Shown piece after piece: positions 40,359 to 48,684 of a stretch of 48,684 nt of DNA (positions are counted from its first letter, which is position 1; each line of letters begins with the position of its first letter). The notes under the pieces are model-generated. The model was not told where the DNA came from and did not search any database. It saw only the letters and a program-made list of their open reading frames with translations. Origin of the DNA: Gammaproteobacteria bacterium (GTDB taxonomy: Bacteria; Pseudomonadota; Gammaproteobacteria; Pseudomonadales; CAMLJR01); assembly GCA_029265075.1 (NCBI GenBank), contig JAJUJZ010000008.1, forward strand, positions 1 to 48,684. The letters run 5' to 3'. The position numbers and the translations under genes were made by a program.

Positions 40359-41465
40359 TCACAGCCGCATCGGCATAACTACATACAGAGAATCGCCCGC
40401 CTCAGCTTCTTCCAGCAGGGCGCTGCTATTGGCATCTGATAGCGACAGTTTGACGTTGCGTTCGCTCAGCACGCCCAGCACGTCCAGCAGGTAGGAAACG
40501 TTGAAGCCGATTTCCAGCGCGTCGCCCTGGTAATCCACGGAAATCTCGTCTTCAGCCTCTTCCTGCTCAGGGTTGTTGGCCACAATGCGCAGACTACCGT
40601 TTTCCAGCGAGAGACGAATACCGCGATATTTTTCATTGGAGAGAATCGAGGCGCGGGAGAGGGCGTGACGCATCTCTTCCCGGTCGCCATAGACCACCTT
40701 GGTGGCCGCACGCGGAAGGACACGTTCGTAGTCCGGGAATTTGCCATCGACCAGCTTGGAAGTGAACTGGAATTCACCGGCGAAGGCGCGGAAATGGTTG
40801 GTGCCAATCACCACGCGTACCGGCTCATCTTCATTCATCAGCAGACGGGCCAATTCCAGCACGCCTTTGCGGGGCAGGATCACCTGCACAGCATCAGCGA
40901 TATCCGCCGGCATTTCGAGCGTGCACATAGCCAGCCGATGGCCATCTGTCGCTACGGTACGCAGACGATTGCCTTTGACCTCCCACAGCATGCCGTTCAG
41001 GTAGTAGCGAACGTCCTGCTGGGCCATTGCGAAGCCGGTGCGGTCAATCAGACGCTTCAGATCGCCTTGACGAAGTTCGAATTCGACTTCACCGGCACTG
41101 CTCTCGACATTCGGGAAATCGCTGGCCGGCAGAGTAGAGAGCACGAATCGGCTGCGTCCGGAGCGGACTACCAGTCGGTTGTCATCCAGAGAGAAATCGA
41201 TACGGCTGCCGTCAGGCAGTGCCTTGCAGATATCAACCAGCTTGCGCGCGGGAACGGTGACCTCGCCAGCAGATGCCGGCGGCTGCTCCAGGTCGACGTG
41301 CCCAATCAGCTCCACTTCCAGATCGGTCCCGGTCAGCGACAACCGGCCATCCTCTAGCGCCAGCAGCACATTTGCCAGAATGGGCAGCGTCTGCCGACGC
41401 TCGACCACGCCGGCAGCCAGATTGAGCGGTTTGAGCAGCGCTTCGCGCGAGATACTGAATTTCAT
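40359..41465 (-). CDS. dnaN: DNA polymerase III beta subunit (sliding clamp)
   Basis: DnaN forms the ring that tethers polymerase III to DNA. With the start at the ATG at 41465 (MKFSISREALLKPL, the conserved N terminus), it has 368 residues, the family length. Three clamp domains follow; FELRQGDLKRLIDRTGFAMA and NPEQEEAEDEISVDY are recognisable, and the C-terminal ligand-binding end reads YVVMPMRL. The frame is open to 41504, but the extension is not conserved in look. It lies 64 nt after dnaA. Confidence 0.97.
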   Translation of the reverse strand: MKFSISREALLKPLNLAAGVVERRQTLPILANVLLALEDGRLSLTGTDLEVELIGHVDLEQPPASAGEVTVPARKLVDICKALPDGSRIDFSLDDNRLVVRSGRSRFVLSTLPASDFPNVESSAGEVEFELRQGDLKRLIDRTGFAMAQQDVRYYLNGMLWEVKGNRLRTVATDGHRLAMCTLEMPADIADAVQVILPRKGVLELARLLMNEDEPVRVVIGTNHFRAFAGEFQFTSKLVDGKFPDYERVLPRAATKVVYGDREEMRHALSRASILSNEKYRGIRLSLENGSLRIVANNPEQEEAEDEISVDYQGDALEIGFNVSYLLDVLGVLSERNVKLSLSDANSSALLEEAEAGDSLYVVMPMRL

Positions 41466-41529
41466 ATTGGCCAGTCCCAGGTCCGTGCCAGCGGGGCAAA
41501 CCACGGCAAAAAGTTAAGAGGCAAATCTA

Positions 41530-42924
41530 TCACGTGGTGAGCGAACGCAACAGATTCTGGTAATCCTCCCGGATATCGTGATCTGTCTCGCGCATTTCCT
41601 TGATTTTGCGGCAGGCGTGCAGCACCGTCGTATGGTCGCGACCACCGAAGCCATTGCCGATTTCCGGCAGGCTATGGTTGGTGAGTTCCTTGGCCAGTGC
41701 CATCGCTACCTGACGCGGGCGCGCAACGGACCGTGAGCGCCTTTTCGACATCAGATCAGCCACCTTGATTTTGTAGTACTCAGCCACGGTACGCTGAATA
41801 TTCTCGAGACTAACCTGCTTGTCCTGCAGTGCCAGCAGATCCTTGAGCGAATCCTTGATCAACGGAATATCGATCGGCTTCGCCATAAAGTGAGCGCTCG
41901 CTATCACACGCTTCAAGGCACCTTCGAGCTCACGCACGTTGGAGCGAACCCGCTGGGCAAGGAAGAAAGCAGCATCCGGGGGCAGATGCATGCCAGCCTG
42001 TTCCGCTTTCTTGAGCAGAATCGCAACCCGCGTCTCCAGCTCCGGCGGTTCGACGGCGACGGTCAGACCCCAGCCGAAGCGCGACTTCAGCCGCTCCTCA
42101 ACGCCATTGATCTCTTTCGGATAACGGTCGCAGGTGAGAATCATCTGCTGGCCGCCTTCGAGCAGCGCATTGAAGGTGTGGAAAAACTCCTCCTGCGACC
42201 GCTCCTTGTTGGCAAAGAACTGAATATCGTCAATCAGCAGCGCATCTACCGACCGGTAGAACCGCTTGAATTCATTGATGGCGTTGAGCTGCAGGGCCTT
42301 GATCATATCGGCCACGAAGCGCTCGGAATGGAGATAGATGATCTTTGCCTTGGGATTGCGCTGGAGCAGGGCGTTGCCGACGGCATGCATCAGGTGAGTC
42401 TTACCCAGCCCCACACCGCCATATAAAAAGAGCGGGTTGTAGGAGCCACCGGGATTTTCTGCTACCTGCATGGCCGCCGCGCGCGCCAGCTGGTTGGATT
42501 TCCCCTCGACAAAGGTATCGAAGGTGTAATTTTCGATCAGAAAACTCTGGTGTTTGAGGCTGCCCTCGACTTCAACCTGGCGCGAACCCGACATCGGTTC
42601 GCGCTCGGGGCGGGAGGCCGGGCCACTGTTCGTCTCTGTGGCACTCACGCTGCTGCTGCGCCGGAAACTGGTAACCGGGGCGCGCTGCCCGATATCGAGC
42701 ACGATATCGACCGCGTCCTCGGGCGCGACCTGAGCCAGCACCTCCTGGATGCGACTCAGATATTTGTCGCTGACCCAGTCCTTGATGAAACGATTGGGCG
42801 CAACCAGCCGCAGTCGACCGCCCTCCTCAGACGCCTGCAGAGGTCGGATCCACGTGTTGAATTGTTGTGAAGGCATCTCTCCCTGGAGGAAGTCGATGCA
42901 CTTTTGCCACGCGTGGTCCGGCAA
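41530..42924 (-). CDS. dnaA: Chromosomal replication initiator protein DnaA
   Basis: DnaA (464 residues) opens the origin. The four-domain layout is clear: N-terminal domain with [11 protein letters not shown], a variable linker (about 85-130), the AAA+ domain (Walker [17 protein letters not shown], Walker [10 protein letters not shown]) and the C-terminal DNA-binding domain with the signature [15 protein letters not shown]. The start is TTG at 42924, with GGAG 8 nt upstream; no in-frame ATG or GTG fits. A TTG start would lower DnaA yield, consistent with tight control of this protein. Confidence 0.97.
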   Translation of the reverse strand: MPDHAWQKCIDFLQGEMPSQQFNTWIRPLQASEEGGRLRLVAPNRFIKDWVSDKYLSRIQEVLAQVAPEDAVDIVLDIGQRAPVTSFRRSSSVSATETNSGPASRPEREPMSGSRQVEVEGSLKHQSFLIENYTFDTFVEGKSNQLARAAAMQVAENPGGSYNPLFLYGGVGLGKTHLMHAVGNALLQRNPKAKIIYLHSERFVADMIKALQLNAINEFKRFYRSVDALLIDDIQFFANKERSQEEFFHTFNALLEGGQQMILTCDRYPKEINGVEERLKSRFGWGLTVAVEPPELETRVAILLKKAEQAGMHLPPDAAFFLAQRVRSNVRELEGALKRVIASAHFMAKPIDIPLIKDSLKDLLALQDKQVSLENIQRTVAEYYKIKVADLMSKRRSRSVARPRQVAMALAKELTNHSLPEIGNGFGGRDHTTVLHACRKIKEMRETDHDIREDYQNLLRSLTT

Positions 42925-43335
42925 GACGCAATCTCCAGCATGACTCGGTGAAACCGAGATAAACAGGGGTGACCCGCTCAGCTCAGCGGGCAGGCATTGT
43001 AACGTCGGGAGGCGCTAGTTATCCACAAAAACATGCAGGTAAGCAACGCCTAACCTCAAAAGTATTTTTCTTTAAAATCATTGACTTAAATATAGTCAAG
43101 TGATGCGCACTAAATCTTTCTTAAAAGTAAGGGCGGCTGTGGATATCACTGTGTATAAGTTGTGCAATGCCTCTGGATCAGCAGGGGAGAACCAGTGGAG
43201 TAAAATTGACTGTTTAATGTACAGCATCCACCGTCGCGCTGCCTGCTCTTCATTCCTTTATATAGGCCTGGCGGCGGTGAAGAACTGCTGGCCGGCACTG
43301 CAGAGGGAAATTGCTTCCGGCACCCGAATTCTCTA
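42925..43335. other. Putative chromosomal replication origin (oriC) between dnaA and rpmH
   Basis: The gap from dnaA to rpmH (42925-43410) is non-coding and far more AT-rich than the rest, mainly at 43044-43130 (candidate unwinding region). It holds a perfect DnaA box TTATCCACA (43019-43027) and two one-mismatch boxes on the other strand: TGTGGATAT (43138-43146) and TGTGTATAA (43150-43158). A CCCGCT/AGCGGG hairpin lies at 42973-42990 and a CTCGG/CCGAG one near 42943-42957. Pseudomonas oriC occupies this same gap. Gene orientation diverges here, as expected at an origin. Confidence 0.8.
43071..43099 (-). promoter_or_regulatory. Candidate dnaA promoter overlapping an inverted repeat
   Basis: On the minus strand TTGACT (43099-43094, five of six) and TTTAAA (43076-43071, four of six) are 17 nt apart. 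The start near 43064 gives a leader of about 140 nt that contains the perfect DnaA box at 43019, which would allow autoregulation. The -35 is one arm of a TTGACT/AGTCAA inverted repeat (43081-43099). Confidence 0.45.
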
Positions 43336-43339
43336 AAAT
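43311..43339 (+). promoter_or_regulatory. Candidate rpmH promoter
   Basis: TTGCTT (43311-43316, three of six) and TAAAAT (43334-43339, five of six) are separated by 17 nt. A start near 43346 would leave a 65-nt leader before rpmH. This would serve the rpmH-rnpA-yidD-yidC operon. Confidence 0.45.
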
Positions 43340-43410
43340 GCGCAGTCTTTTTTCCGACCCGTCCCGCGACCCGCAGAACGGGCGGCTCTTATCGATGGTG
43401 GAATCACGTC

Positions 43411-43545
43411 ATGAAAAGAACTTTTCAGCCGAGCAATCTGAAGCGCGCCCGTGTTCACGGCTTCCGTGCCCGCATGGCAACGGCAAACGGCCGCAAGGTG
43501 CTGGCCCGCCGTCGCGCCAAGGGACGCGCACGCCTGACCGTATAA
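43411..43545 (+). CDS. rpmH: 50S ribosomal protein L34
   Basis: This 44-residue basic protein begins [20 protein letters not shown] and ends GRARLTV, with the family's [18 protein letters not shown] segment. It is a component of the large ribosomal subunit. A GGTGG site lies 10 nt before the ATG. It is the first gene to the right of the origin, and rnpA starts 7 nt after its stop, the usual bacterial pairing. Confidence 0.98.
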   Translation: MKRTFQPSNLKRARVHGFRARMATANGRKVLARRRAKGRARLTV

Positions 43546-43552
43546 CGCTCTC

Positions 43553-43966
43553 TTGAGCGCATCAGCTGACCTGCGTTTTAGCAAAGCCCGGCGGCTGCTG
43601 ACGGCTCACGACTACAAATCGGTATTCGATGATGCCGTGCTCAAGGTGTCCTGCAGCCAGCTGCTGATCCTCGCGCGGCCGAACGGGCTCGAAGGAGCGC
43701 GGCTGGGTATGGTCGTGGCCAAGCGACACATTCGGCTCGCAACGCGCCGCAACCGGCTCAAGCGGATCGTGCGCGAGAGCTTCCGGCACGCGCAGGCGAG
43801 GCTTGCCTGCATCGACGGCATCGATGGTGGTATCGACAGTGTCGTGCTGGCGCGCGCCGGTGCTGATGCGCTCGACAAGCGTCAGCTGCGGGAGCACCTC
43901 GACCAGCTCTGGAGCCAGCTTGCTCGCAAGGCTCAGCGGCGCTTTGCCACAGGCCAGCCATGCTGA
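43553..43966 (+). CDS. rnpA: Ribonuclease P protein component
   Basis: RnpA is the basic protein subunit of RNase P, which trims the 5' ends of tRNAs. The signature [27 protein letters not shown] (about residues 52-78) is clear, preceded by the hydrophobic [13 protein letters not shown] strand. The length is 137 residues if TTG at 43553 is used; no ribosome site is visible, so expression may be coupled to rpmH. Its end overlaps yidD by 7 nt. Confidence 0.95.
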   Translation: MSASADLRFSKARRLLTAHDYKSVFDDAVLKVSCSQLLILARPNGLEGARLGMVVAKRHIRLATRRNRLKRIVRESFRHAQARLACIDGIDGGIDSVVLARAGADALDKRQLREHLDQLWSQLARKAQRRFATGQPC

Positions 43967-44214
43967 GCCGGGCGCTGGTCCTGCTGATTCAGGGCTACCG
44001 CTATCTGATCAGCCCGGTTCTCGGGCCACGCTGCCGCTTCTTCCCCACCTGCTCACAATATGCAATCGAGGCGGTGGTTCAGCATGGCGCGCTTCAGGGC
44101 AGCTGGCTGACGCTGCGCCGTCTGCTGCGCTGCCATCCATGGCACCCTGGAGGCGTCGATCCGGTACCCCCCAGCTGCGCCGATTCCGTCCCCTGTTCCA
44201 AGGCTGACTGTTAA
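43960..44214 (+). CDS. yidD: Membrane protein insertion efficiency factor YidD
   Basis: YidD is a small membrane-associated protein that aids insertion by YidC. The 84-residue product has the amphipathic start [28 protein letters not shown] with the conserved cysteine pair, then [13 protein letters not shown]. It overlaps rnpA by 7 nt and is followed 2 nt later by yidC, the standard order. Confidence 0.96.
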   Translation: MLSRALVLLIQGYRYLISPVLGPRCRFFPTCSQYAIEAVVQHGALQGSWLTLRRLLRCHPWHPGGVDPVPPSCADSVPCSKADC

Positions 44215-44216
44215 CC

Positions 44217-45893
44217 ATGGATCTGCAACGTTATCTGCTCATCGCGGCCATCGCCGTGCTCTCCTACATGCTGCTTACCGAGTGGAACCAGTTCCAGCAG
44301 GCGCAGCAGGCCACGGACAGTGCCGCGGTCTATTCGCAACGGCCTGAGGCTACGGATGCCGATCTCACCGGCACCGATCTCACCGAAACTGACGATAGCG
44401 TCCCCCGCAGCGATGATCTGCCGACGCTGGAAAATGCGGCGGCTCCCACCGGCGGTGGTAATCACACCATCCATGTTCAGACCGACGTGCTGGAGCTGGT
44501 AATCAACCGGCGCGGTGGTGATGTGGAATTTGCGGCGCTGCCCCAGCATCTGGCCGAACTCAAAGGTGAGCAGCCGTTCGTGGTGCTGGAGAACAATGCC
44601 CGCCGGACCTACGTTGCGCAGAGCGGCCTGATCGGCCCCAATGGCGTCGACAGTGCCGCGAGCGGCCGCCCGCTCTACGAAACCAGTGCCGCAAGTTACA
44701 CACTCGCGCCCGGCAGTGATGAGCTTATCGTCGACCTGGTGCATCGCACGGCTGAGGGCGCGGTAGTCACCAAGCGGTTCACGCTGCAGCGCGGCAGCTA
44801 TCTGGTCGATGTAAGCTATCTGGTCGACAACCAGACAGACACGCCTTTCCGGGCGGCGATGTTCAGCCAGCTCAAGCGCGACGACACGGCTGATCCAAAC
44901 GCCGCCGGTGGGTTTCTCGGCATCCACTCCTATCTGGGGGCTGCCACCTCAACCCCTGACAAACCGTATCTGAAGCTGCCGTTCAAAGAGTTCGCCGACG
45001 AGACCTTCAAGCTCGAGCGTGAAGGCGGCTGGATCGCGATGGTCCAGCACTACTTCCTCTCGGCCTGGGTGCCACCGGCTGACCAGCAGAACACCTTCAA
45101 CACCCTGAAGACCCGCAACGGCGACAACATTGCCCGCATCACCTCGCCGCTGATCACCATTGCGCCCGGCGCACAGGACCGCTTCAGTGCCGCCCTCTAT
45201 GTCGGTCCGAAGGATCAGTATGCGCTGCAGGAGATTGCACCCGGCCTCGATCTGACGGTCGACTACGGCATTCTCTGGTGGATTGCCCAGCCGTTGTTCT
45301 GGCTGCTGACCCGCATCCACGGCGTGCTCGGCAACTGGGGCTGGTCGATTGTCATGCTGACAGTCATCGTCAAGCTCATCTTCTTCCCGCTCAACGCCAA
45401 GGCTTACCGGTCGATGGCGAACATGCGGAAAGTGCAGCCGAAGATCATGGCCATCCGCGAGCGTTATCCGGATGATCGCCAGAAGCAGTCGGCGGAGATG
45501 ATGAATCTCTACAAAACCGAGCGCATCAATCCGCTGGGTGGCTGCCTGCCCATCCTGGTGCAGATGCCGGTGTTCCTGGCGCTCTACTGGACGCTGCTGG
45601 AGAGCGTCGAACTGCGTCATGCGCCCTGGCTGCTGTGGATCGACGACCTGTCCGCCATGGATCCCTATTTCATTCTGCCGCTGCTGATGGGCGTGTCGAT
45701 GTTCTTCCAGCAAAAACTGAACCCGCCGCCGCCAGACCCGATGCAGGCAAAGGTGATGCAGTGGCTGCCAGTGATGTTCACCTTCTTCTTCCTCTGGTTC
45801 CCGGCGGGACTGGTGCTCTACTGGGTGGTGAACAACGTGCTGTCGATTGCACAGCAATACGTGATCACCAGGCGCATCGAACAGGGCGCCTGA
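44217..45893 (+). CDS. yidC: Membrane protein insertase YidC
   Basis: YidC (558 residues) inserts and folds inner-membrane proteins, including respiratory subunits. It has the Gram-negative layout: an N-terminal membrane anchor (RYLLIAAIAVLSYMLLTEW), a large periplasmic domain (about 55-330) and five C-terminal helices with NWGWSIVMLTVIVKLIFFPL, GGCLPILVQMPVFLALYW and FFFLWFPAGLVLYWVVNN. The hydrophilic-groove arginine is in FPLNAKAYRSM. It is the fourth gene of the rpmH operon. Confidence 0.97.
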   Translation: MDLQRYLLIAAIAVLSYMLLTEWNQFQQAQQATDSAAVYSQRPEATDADLTGTDLTETDDSVPRSDDLPTLENAAAPTGGGNHTIHVQTDVLELVINRRGGDVEFAALPQHLAELKGEQPFVVLENNARRTYVAQSGLIGPNGVDSAASGRPLYETSAASYTLAPGSDELIVDLVHRTAEGAVVTKRFTLQRGSYLVDVSYLVDNQTDTPFRAAMFSQLKRDDTADPNAAGGFLGIHSYLGAATSTPDKPYLKLPFKEFADETFKLEREGGWIAMVQHYFLSAWVPPADQQNTFNTLKTRNGDNIARITSPLITIAPGAQDRFSAALYVGPKDQYALQEIAPGLDLTVDYGILWWIAQPLFWLLTRIHGVLGNWGWSIVMLTVIVKLIFFPLNAKAYRSMANMRKVQPKIMAIRERYPDDRQKQSAEMMNLYKTERINPLGGCLPILVQMPVFLALYWTLLESVELRHAPWLLWIDDLSAMDPYFILPLLMGVSMFFQQKLNPPPPDPMQAKVMQWLPVMFTFFFLWFPAGLVLYWVVNNVLSIAQQYVITRRIEQGA

Positions 45894-45960
45894 GCCTGCC
45901 CGCCCAGGCGCGGTGGCCACGCCGCGCCCTCACTTCTACTGATGCCAATCTCCTGATGCC

Positions 45961-47352
45961 ATGGTGACGCCCCCCGATACCATCGCCGCCATCGCCACGC
46001 CCCCCGGCCGCGGCGGCGTCGGCATCATCCGGATATCAGGGCCGCTGGCCCTGAGCATTGGGCAGCGCATCACCGACCGCACGCTGCAGCCGCGTTATGC
46101 GCACTACGGGCCGTTCTTCCAGTTAGCAGCAGACCAGACGCAGCAGCCGGACCAGCGGGTCGTGCTTGATCAGGGAATCGCGCTCTTCTTTCCGGCGCCT
46201 CATTCATTTACCGGCGAAGATGTGGTGGAGCTGCAGGGTCACGGCGGCCCGGTGGTGCTCGACCTGCTGCTGCGCCAGGTGCTGGCAGCGGGGGCGCGGC
46301 TGGCCCGGCCGGGAGAGTTCACCGAACGGGCCTACCTCAACGACAAGATCGATCTGGCGCAGGCCGAAGCGATTGCCGATCTTATCGACAGCGCCTCGGA
46401 GCAAGCGGCCCGCAGCGCCATGCGCTCACTGGCGGGCGCTTTCAGCGCTGCGGTCGAAACGCTGGCGCAGCAGATGCTTCAGCTGCGTCTGTTTGTTGAA
46501 GCGGCCATCGACTTTCCCGAGGAGGAGATCGACTTCCTCAGCGACAGCCGCATCAGCAACGGCGTCGCAGAGCTGATCGAAGCCGTCACTGCGCTGCAGG
46601 CAAATGCCCGCCAGGGCGCGCTGCTAAGGGACGGTATAACGGTGGTCATCGCCGGTCGCCCCAATGCCGGCAAATCCAGTCTGCTCAATGCGCTGGCTGG
46701 CGAAGAGCGCGCCATTGTTACCGCCATCGCTGGCACCACTCGCGATGTGCTGCGCGAGCAGATCCTGATCGACGGCATGCCGCTGCATATCATCGACACC
46801 GCCGGCCTGCGCGACAGTCCGGACGAAGTGGAGCAGGAGGGGATTCGTCGCGCCTGGCAGGAGATTGCCCGCGCCGATCACATCCTGCTGGTGGTGGATG
46901 CCAGTGAGACCGACGAGCCGGTCGCCCTCGAAACGCTGTGGCCAGCCGACGCGCCGGTGCCACTGCCGACCCGAAATGTCACGCTGGTGCTCAACAAATG
47001 CGACCTGACTGGCGCCGAGCCGGCGTCGCAGCCCGGCCAGCCGCACCGCATCACGCTGTCAGCCCGCAGCGGTGCGGGCATTGACCTGCTGCGCGACCAC
47101 CTCAAGGAGAGTGTGGGCTACGGCGGCGCGGGGGAGGGGACGTTCAGTGCAAGACGGCGCCATCTTGATGCGCTGCAGCGGGCTCGTCAGGCGCTTGAAC
47201 ACGGCGCACTGCAACTGACCATGCACGGGGCGGGCGAGCTGCTGGCCGAGGATCTCCGCCAGGCTCATCGGGCGCTGGGCGAGATCACCGGTCAGGTCAC
47301 CGCCGACGATCTGCTGGGCCATATTTTTTCGAGCTTCTGCATCGGCAAATAG
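45961..47352 (+). CDS. mnmE: tRNA modification GTPase MnmE
   Basis: MnmE, with MnmG, installs the cmnm5 group on wobble uridines. The 463-residue product has the N-terminal folate-binding domain ([22 protein letters not shown]), a helical domain and an inserted G domain with [31 protein letters not shown] and NKCD. The catalytic cysteine is in the C-terminal CIGK. The ribosome site is poor. The partner gene mnmG, often next in related genomes, is not downstream here. Confidence 0.97.
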   Translation: MVTPPDTIAAIATPPGRGGVGIIRISGPLALSIGQRITDRTLQPRYAHYGPFFQLAADQTQQPDQRVVLDQGIALFFPAPHSFTGEDVVELQGHGGPVVLDLLLRQVLAAGARLARPGEFTERAYLNDKIDLAQAEAIADLIDSASEQAARSAMRSLAGAFSAAVETLAQQMLQLRLFVEAAIDFPEEEIDFLSDSRISNGVAELIEAVTALQANARQGALLRDGITVVIAGRPNAGKSSLLNALAGEERAIVTAIAGTTRDVLREQILIDGMPLHIIDTAGLRDSPDEVEQEGIRRAWQEIARADHILLVVDASETDEPVALETLWPADAPVPLPTRNVTLVLNKCDLTGAEPASQPGQPHRITLSARSGAGIDLLRDHLKESVGYGGAGEGTFSARRRHLDALQRARQALEHGALQLTMHGAGELLAEDLRQAHRALGEITGQVTADDLLGHIFSSFCIGK

Positions 47353-47558
47353 CTGCCGGTCCAGGCCCGTTGCCCAGCGTTGAACCCGCCGTCACAGCCA
47401 CTATCCAACAGCTCCCGGCCGCGATTCAGACCAGTGGTATGAAGCCTGCCGAGCATCCTGCGCGTCACCCATGCTTTAATCGCACACCAGCCCACCGCCG
47501 GCCGCTTGTTGCGCCGGTGGTGCCCTGAACATCATCGACTGATGACGCTGTTTAGCGG

Positions 47559-48491
47559 ATGGGAACCACGTTGAAACGGATGCTGCTGCTGACCGTCACG
47601 CTGCTGATGCTTGCGACATCGACTGCCGTGCTGGCGTTGTCGCCGTCGCCGCGCATTCATCTACTGGTGCCGCCGGGCAGCGCCGCCTATGACGACCTGG
47701 CCAAGGCGATCCGGCATGCACTCAGTCACCTGCAGCCGGTGGTGGATGTGATCATCACCAGCCCCGCCGAACTGTCCGGCCAGCCGCTGCCCGCCGCGCA
47801 GGATCTGCTGATCGCCATCGGCGATCCGGTGCTGCCCTGGGCCCGGTCGGACGCCAACCGCTTTCAGCACACGCTCAACTTCCTCGTCAGCTCGACCGCG
47901 TACGAGGCTACCGAGCCACCCCAGCCCATGACCTCGGCGCTGTTCCGTGATCAGCCTCTGCGGCGTCAGCTGGCACTGGCGCAGCTGCTGATACCATCGG
48001 TCAATCGCGTTGTGATGCTGCTCGATCAATATGCCGTGCCGCCGGATTTTGCGGAACTTCAGCAGCAGAGCCACGTCCGCTTCTCGGTACTGGAAATTGC
48101 CAGTCAGCCGCAGTGGCCGCAGGCGCTTTCACAATTGATGACGACCCACGATGTCCTGCTGGCGCAGGATGATCCCGATATCTACAACCGGTCGACGGTA
48201 CGCCCTGTCCTGCTGACCACCTACCACCATGGCAAGGTGATGATCGGACCTAACCGCGCCTTTGTGGAGGCGGGCAGTTTCGCCTCGGTATACAGCTCCT
48301 CCGAACAGCACCTGCGACAGCTCACCCGCATGGTGCAGCAGTTTCTGGCGGAAGGGGTGCTGCCGCCACCCCAGTTTCCCAAGGAATTCAGCGTGATCAT
48401 CAACCATCACGTGGCGGCTGCGCTCCGTTTACGGGTACCAGGGGAGACCACGCTCGCTCATCAGCTCTACGCTCTGGAAAAGCAGAGATGA
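47559..48491 (+). CDS. Periplasmic ABC-type substrate-binding-like protein
   Basis: The 310-residue product starts with a signal peptide (about 1-26, ending VLALS). It then reads like the two-lobed binding proteins of the ABC_sub_bind type, seen in RIHLLVPPGSAAYDDLAKAI, QLLIPSVNRVVMLLDQY and PVLLTTYHHGKVMIGP. The C-terminal EFSVIINHHVAAALRL is typical of members that sit upstream of membrane sensor genes. No transporter genes follow; instead its stop overlaps the next start as ATGA. It probably presents a ligand to that sensor. The start may instead be the TTG at 47571, preceded by GGGA. The family call is from general resemblance. Confidence 0.7.
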   Translation: MGTTLKRMLLLTVTLLMLATSTAVLALSPSPRIHLLVPPGSAAYDDLAKAIRHALSHLQPVVDVIITSPAELSGQPLPAAQDLLIAIGDPVLPWARSDANRFQHTLNFLVSSTAYEATEPPQPMTSALFRDQPLRRQLALAQLLIPSVNRVVMLLDQYAVPPDFAELQQQSHVRFSVLEIASQPQWPQALSQLMTTHDVLLAQDDPDIYNRSTVRPVLLTTYHHGKVMIGPNRAFVEAGSFASVYSSSEQHLRQLTRMVQQFLAEGVLPPPQFPKEFSVIINHHVAAALRLRVPGETTLAHQLYALEKQR

Positions 48492-48684
48492 ACCAAGCCT
48501 TCGGCCGCAACCTGTGGCGCCGCCTGTCGATCACTCAGCAGATTCTGCTGCTCAGCACGCTCCCCATGCTGGGGCTGTTTATTGTGATCTTTGTGTTTCT
48601 GCTTTCCGCGCGCCTTGAGCAGCTGGAGATCACGCAGCAGCAGCGCGGCCGTCTGCTGGTGGAGCAACTCGCTGGTGCCAGTCA
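48488..48684 (+). CDS. Membrane sensor protein, N-terminal fragment cut by the window end
   Basis: Only the first 65 residues are present. They show a basic start (NLWRRLSITQQ), one transmembrane helix (ILLLSTLPMLGLFIVIFVFLL) and the beginning of a periplasmic or signalling helix (EQLEITQQQRGRLLVEQL). This is how HAMP-containing histidine kinases or GGDEF proteins begin. The ATG overlaps the stop of the binding-protein gene by 4 nt, so the two are co-translated. The output domain lies outside the window and cannot be named. Confidence 0.7.
   Translation, partial: MNQAFGRNLWRRLSITQQILLLSTLPMLGLFIVIFVFLLSARLEQLEITQQQRGRLLVEQLAGAS

Noticed and set aside
41530-41541. CACGTG core near the dnaA stop as a third parS site
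   Set aside because: The flanks do not match the TGTTNCACGTGNAACA pattern.

Overview
The window is a GC-rich gammaproteobacterial chromosome segment spanning a probable replication origin. The core order mnmE-yidC-yidD-rnpA-rpmH / dnaA-dnaN-recF-gyrB, together with plsC-gmhB-glyS-glyQ, an LpxL-type acyltransferase, trkA-rsmB-fmt-def, lysM-dprA-tsaC-hemF-aroE and a caa3-type cytochrome oxidase cluster, is that of Pseudomonas and related orders. No genus can be assigned from the sequence alone.

Layout. 35-8712 (minus strand except one small gene): cytochrome c oxidase subunits (coxB, coxA, coxC), copper delivery and assembly factors (ctaG, a SCO protein, a SCO-like protein, SURF1) and heme A synthesis (ctaA, ctaB). 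8713-9178 is a non-coding upstream region with a promoter-like box and a strong palindrome. 9179-12910: an uncharacterised helical protein, a YheV zinc ribbon, oligopeptidase A and a gamma-class carbonic anhydrase. 12913-17588 (minus): lysM, dprA, tsaC, hemF, aroE. 17802-22118 (plus): def, fmt, rsmB, trkA. 22333-27932: an LpxL-like acyltransferase, then glyQ, glyS, gmhB and plsC.

27841-36607 is the accessory part, lying between plsC and gyrB. It holds a PAP2 phosphatase whose 3' end overlaps plsC by 92 bp, a PAS hybrid sensor kinase with one degenerate receiver, a tiny hypothetical gene, nadE, a divergent AraC regulator/pobA pair and a single-domain MetE-like protein. Good intrinsic terminators follow pobA and the MetE-like gene.

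36747-47352 is the origin core. gyrB, recF, dnaN and dnaA run leftward; rpmH, rnpA, yidD, yidC and mnmE run rightward. Between dnaA and rpmH is an AT-rich stretch with DnaA boxes (putative oriC). recF carries two perfect 16-bp parS palindromes, the ParB loading sites. After mnmE the usual Pseudomonas-type order (mnmG-rsmG-parAB) is not seen; a periplasmic substrate-binding-like protein overlaps the start of a membrane sensor cut off by the window end.

No tRNA, rRNA, CRISPR array, insertion sequence or pseudogene was found. Several genes use TTG or GTG starts (SURF1, dnaA, rnpA, glyQ, ctaA, rsmB). I found no clearly new multi-gene system. The best leads are the SCO-like protein lacking the copper histidine, the unknown gene divergent from coxB, the Asp-to-Glu receiver in the hybrid kinase, and the MetE-like protein beside pobA.
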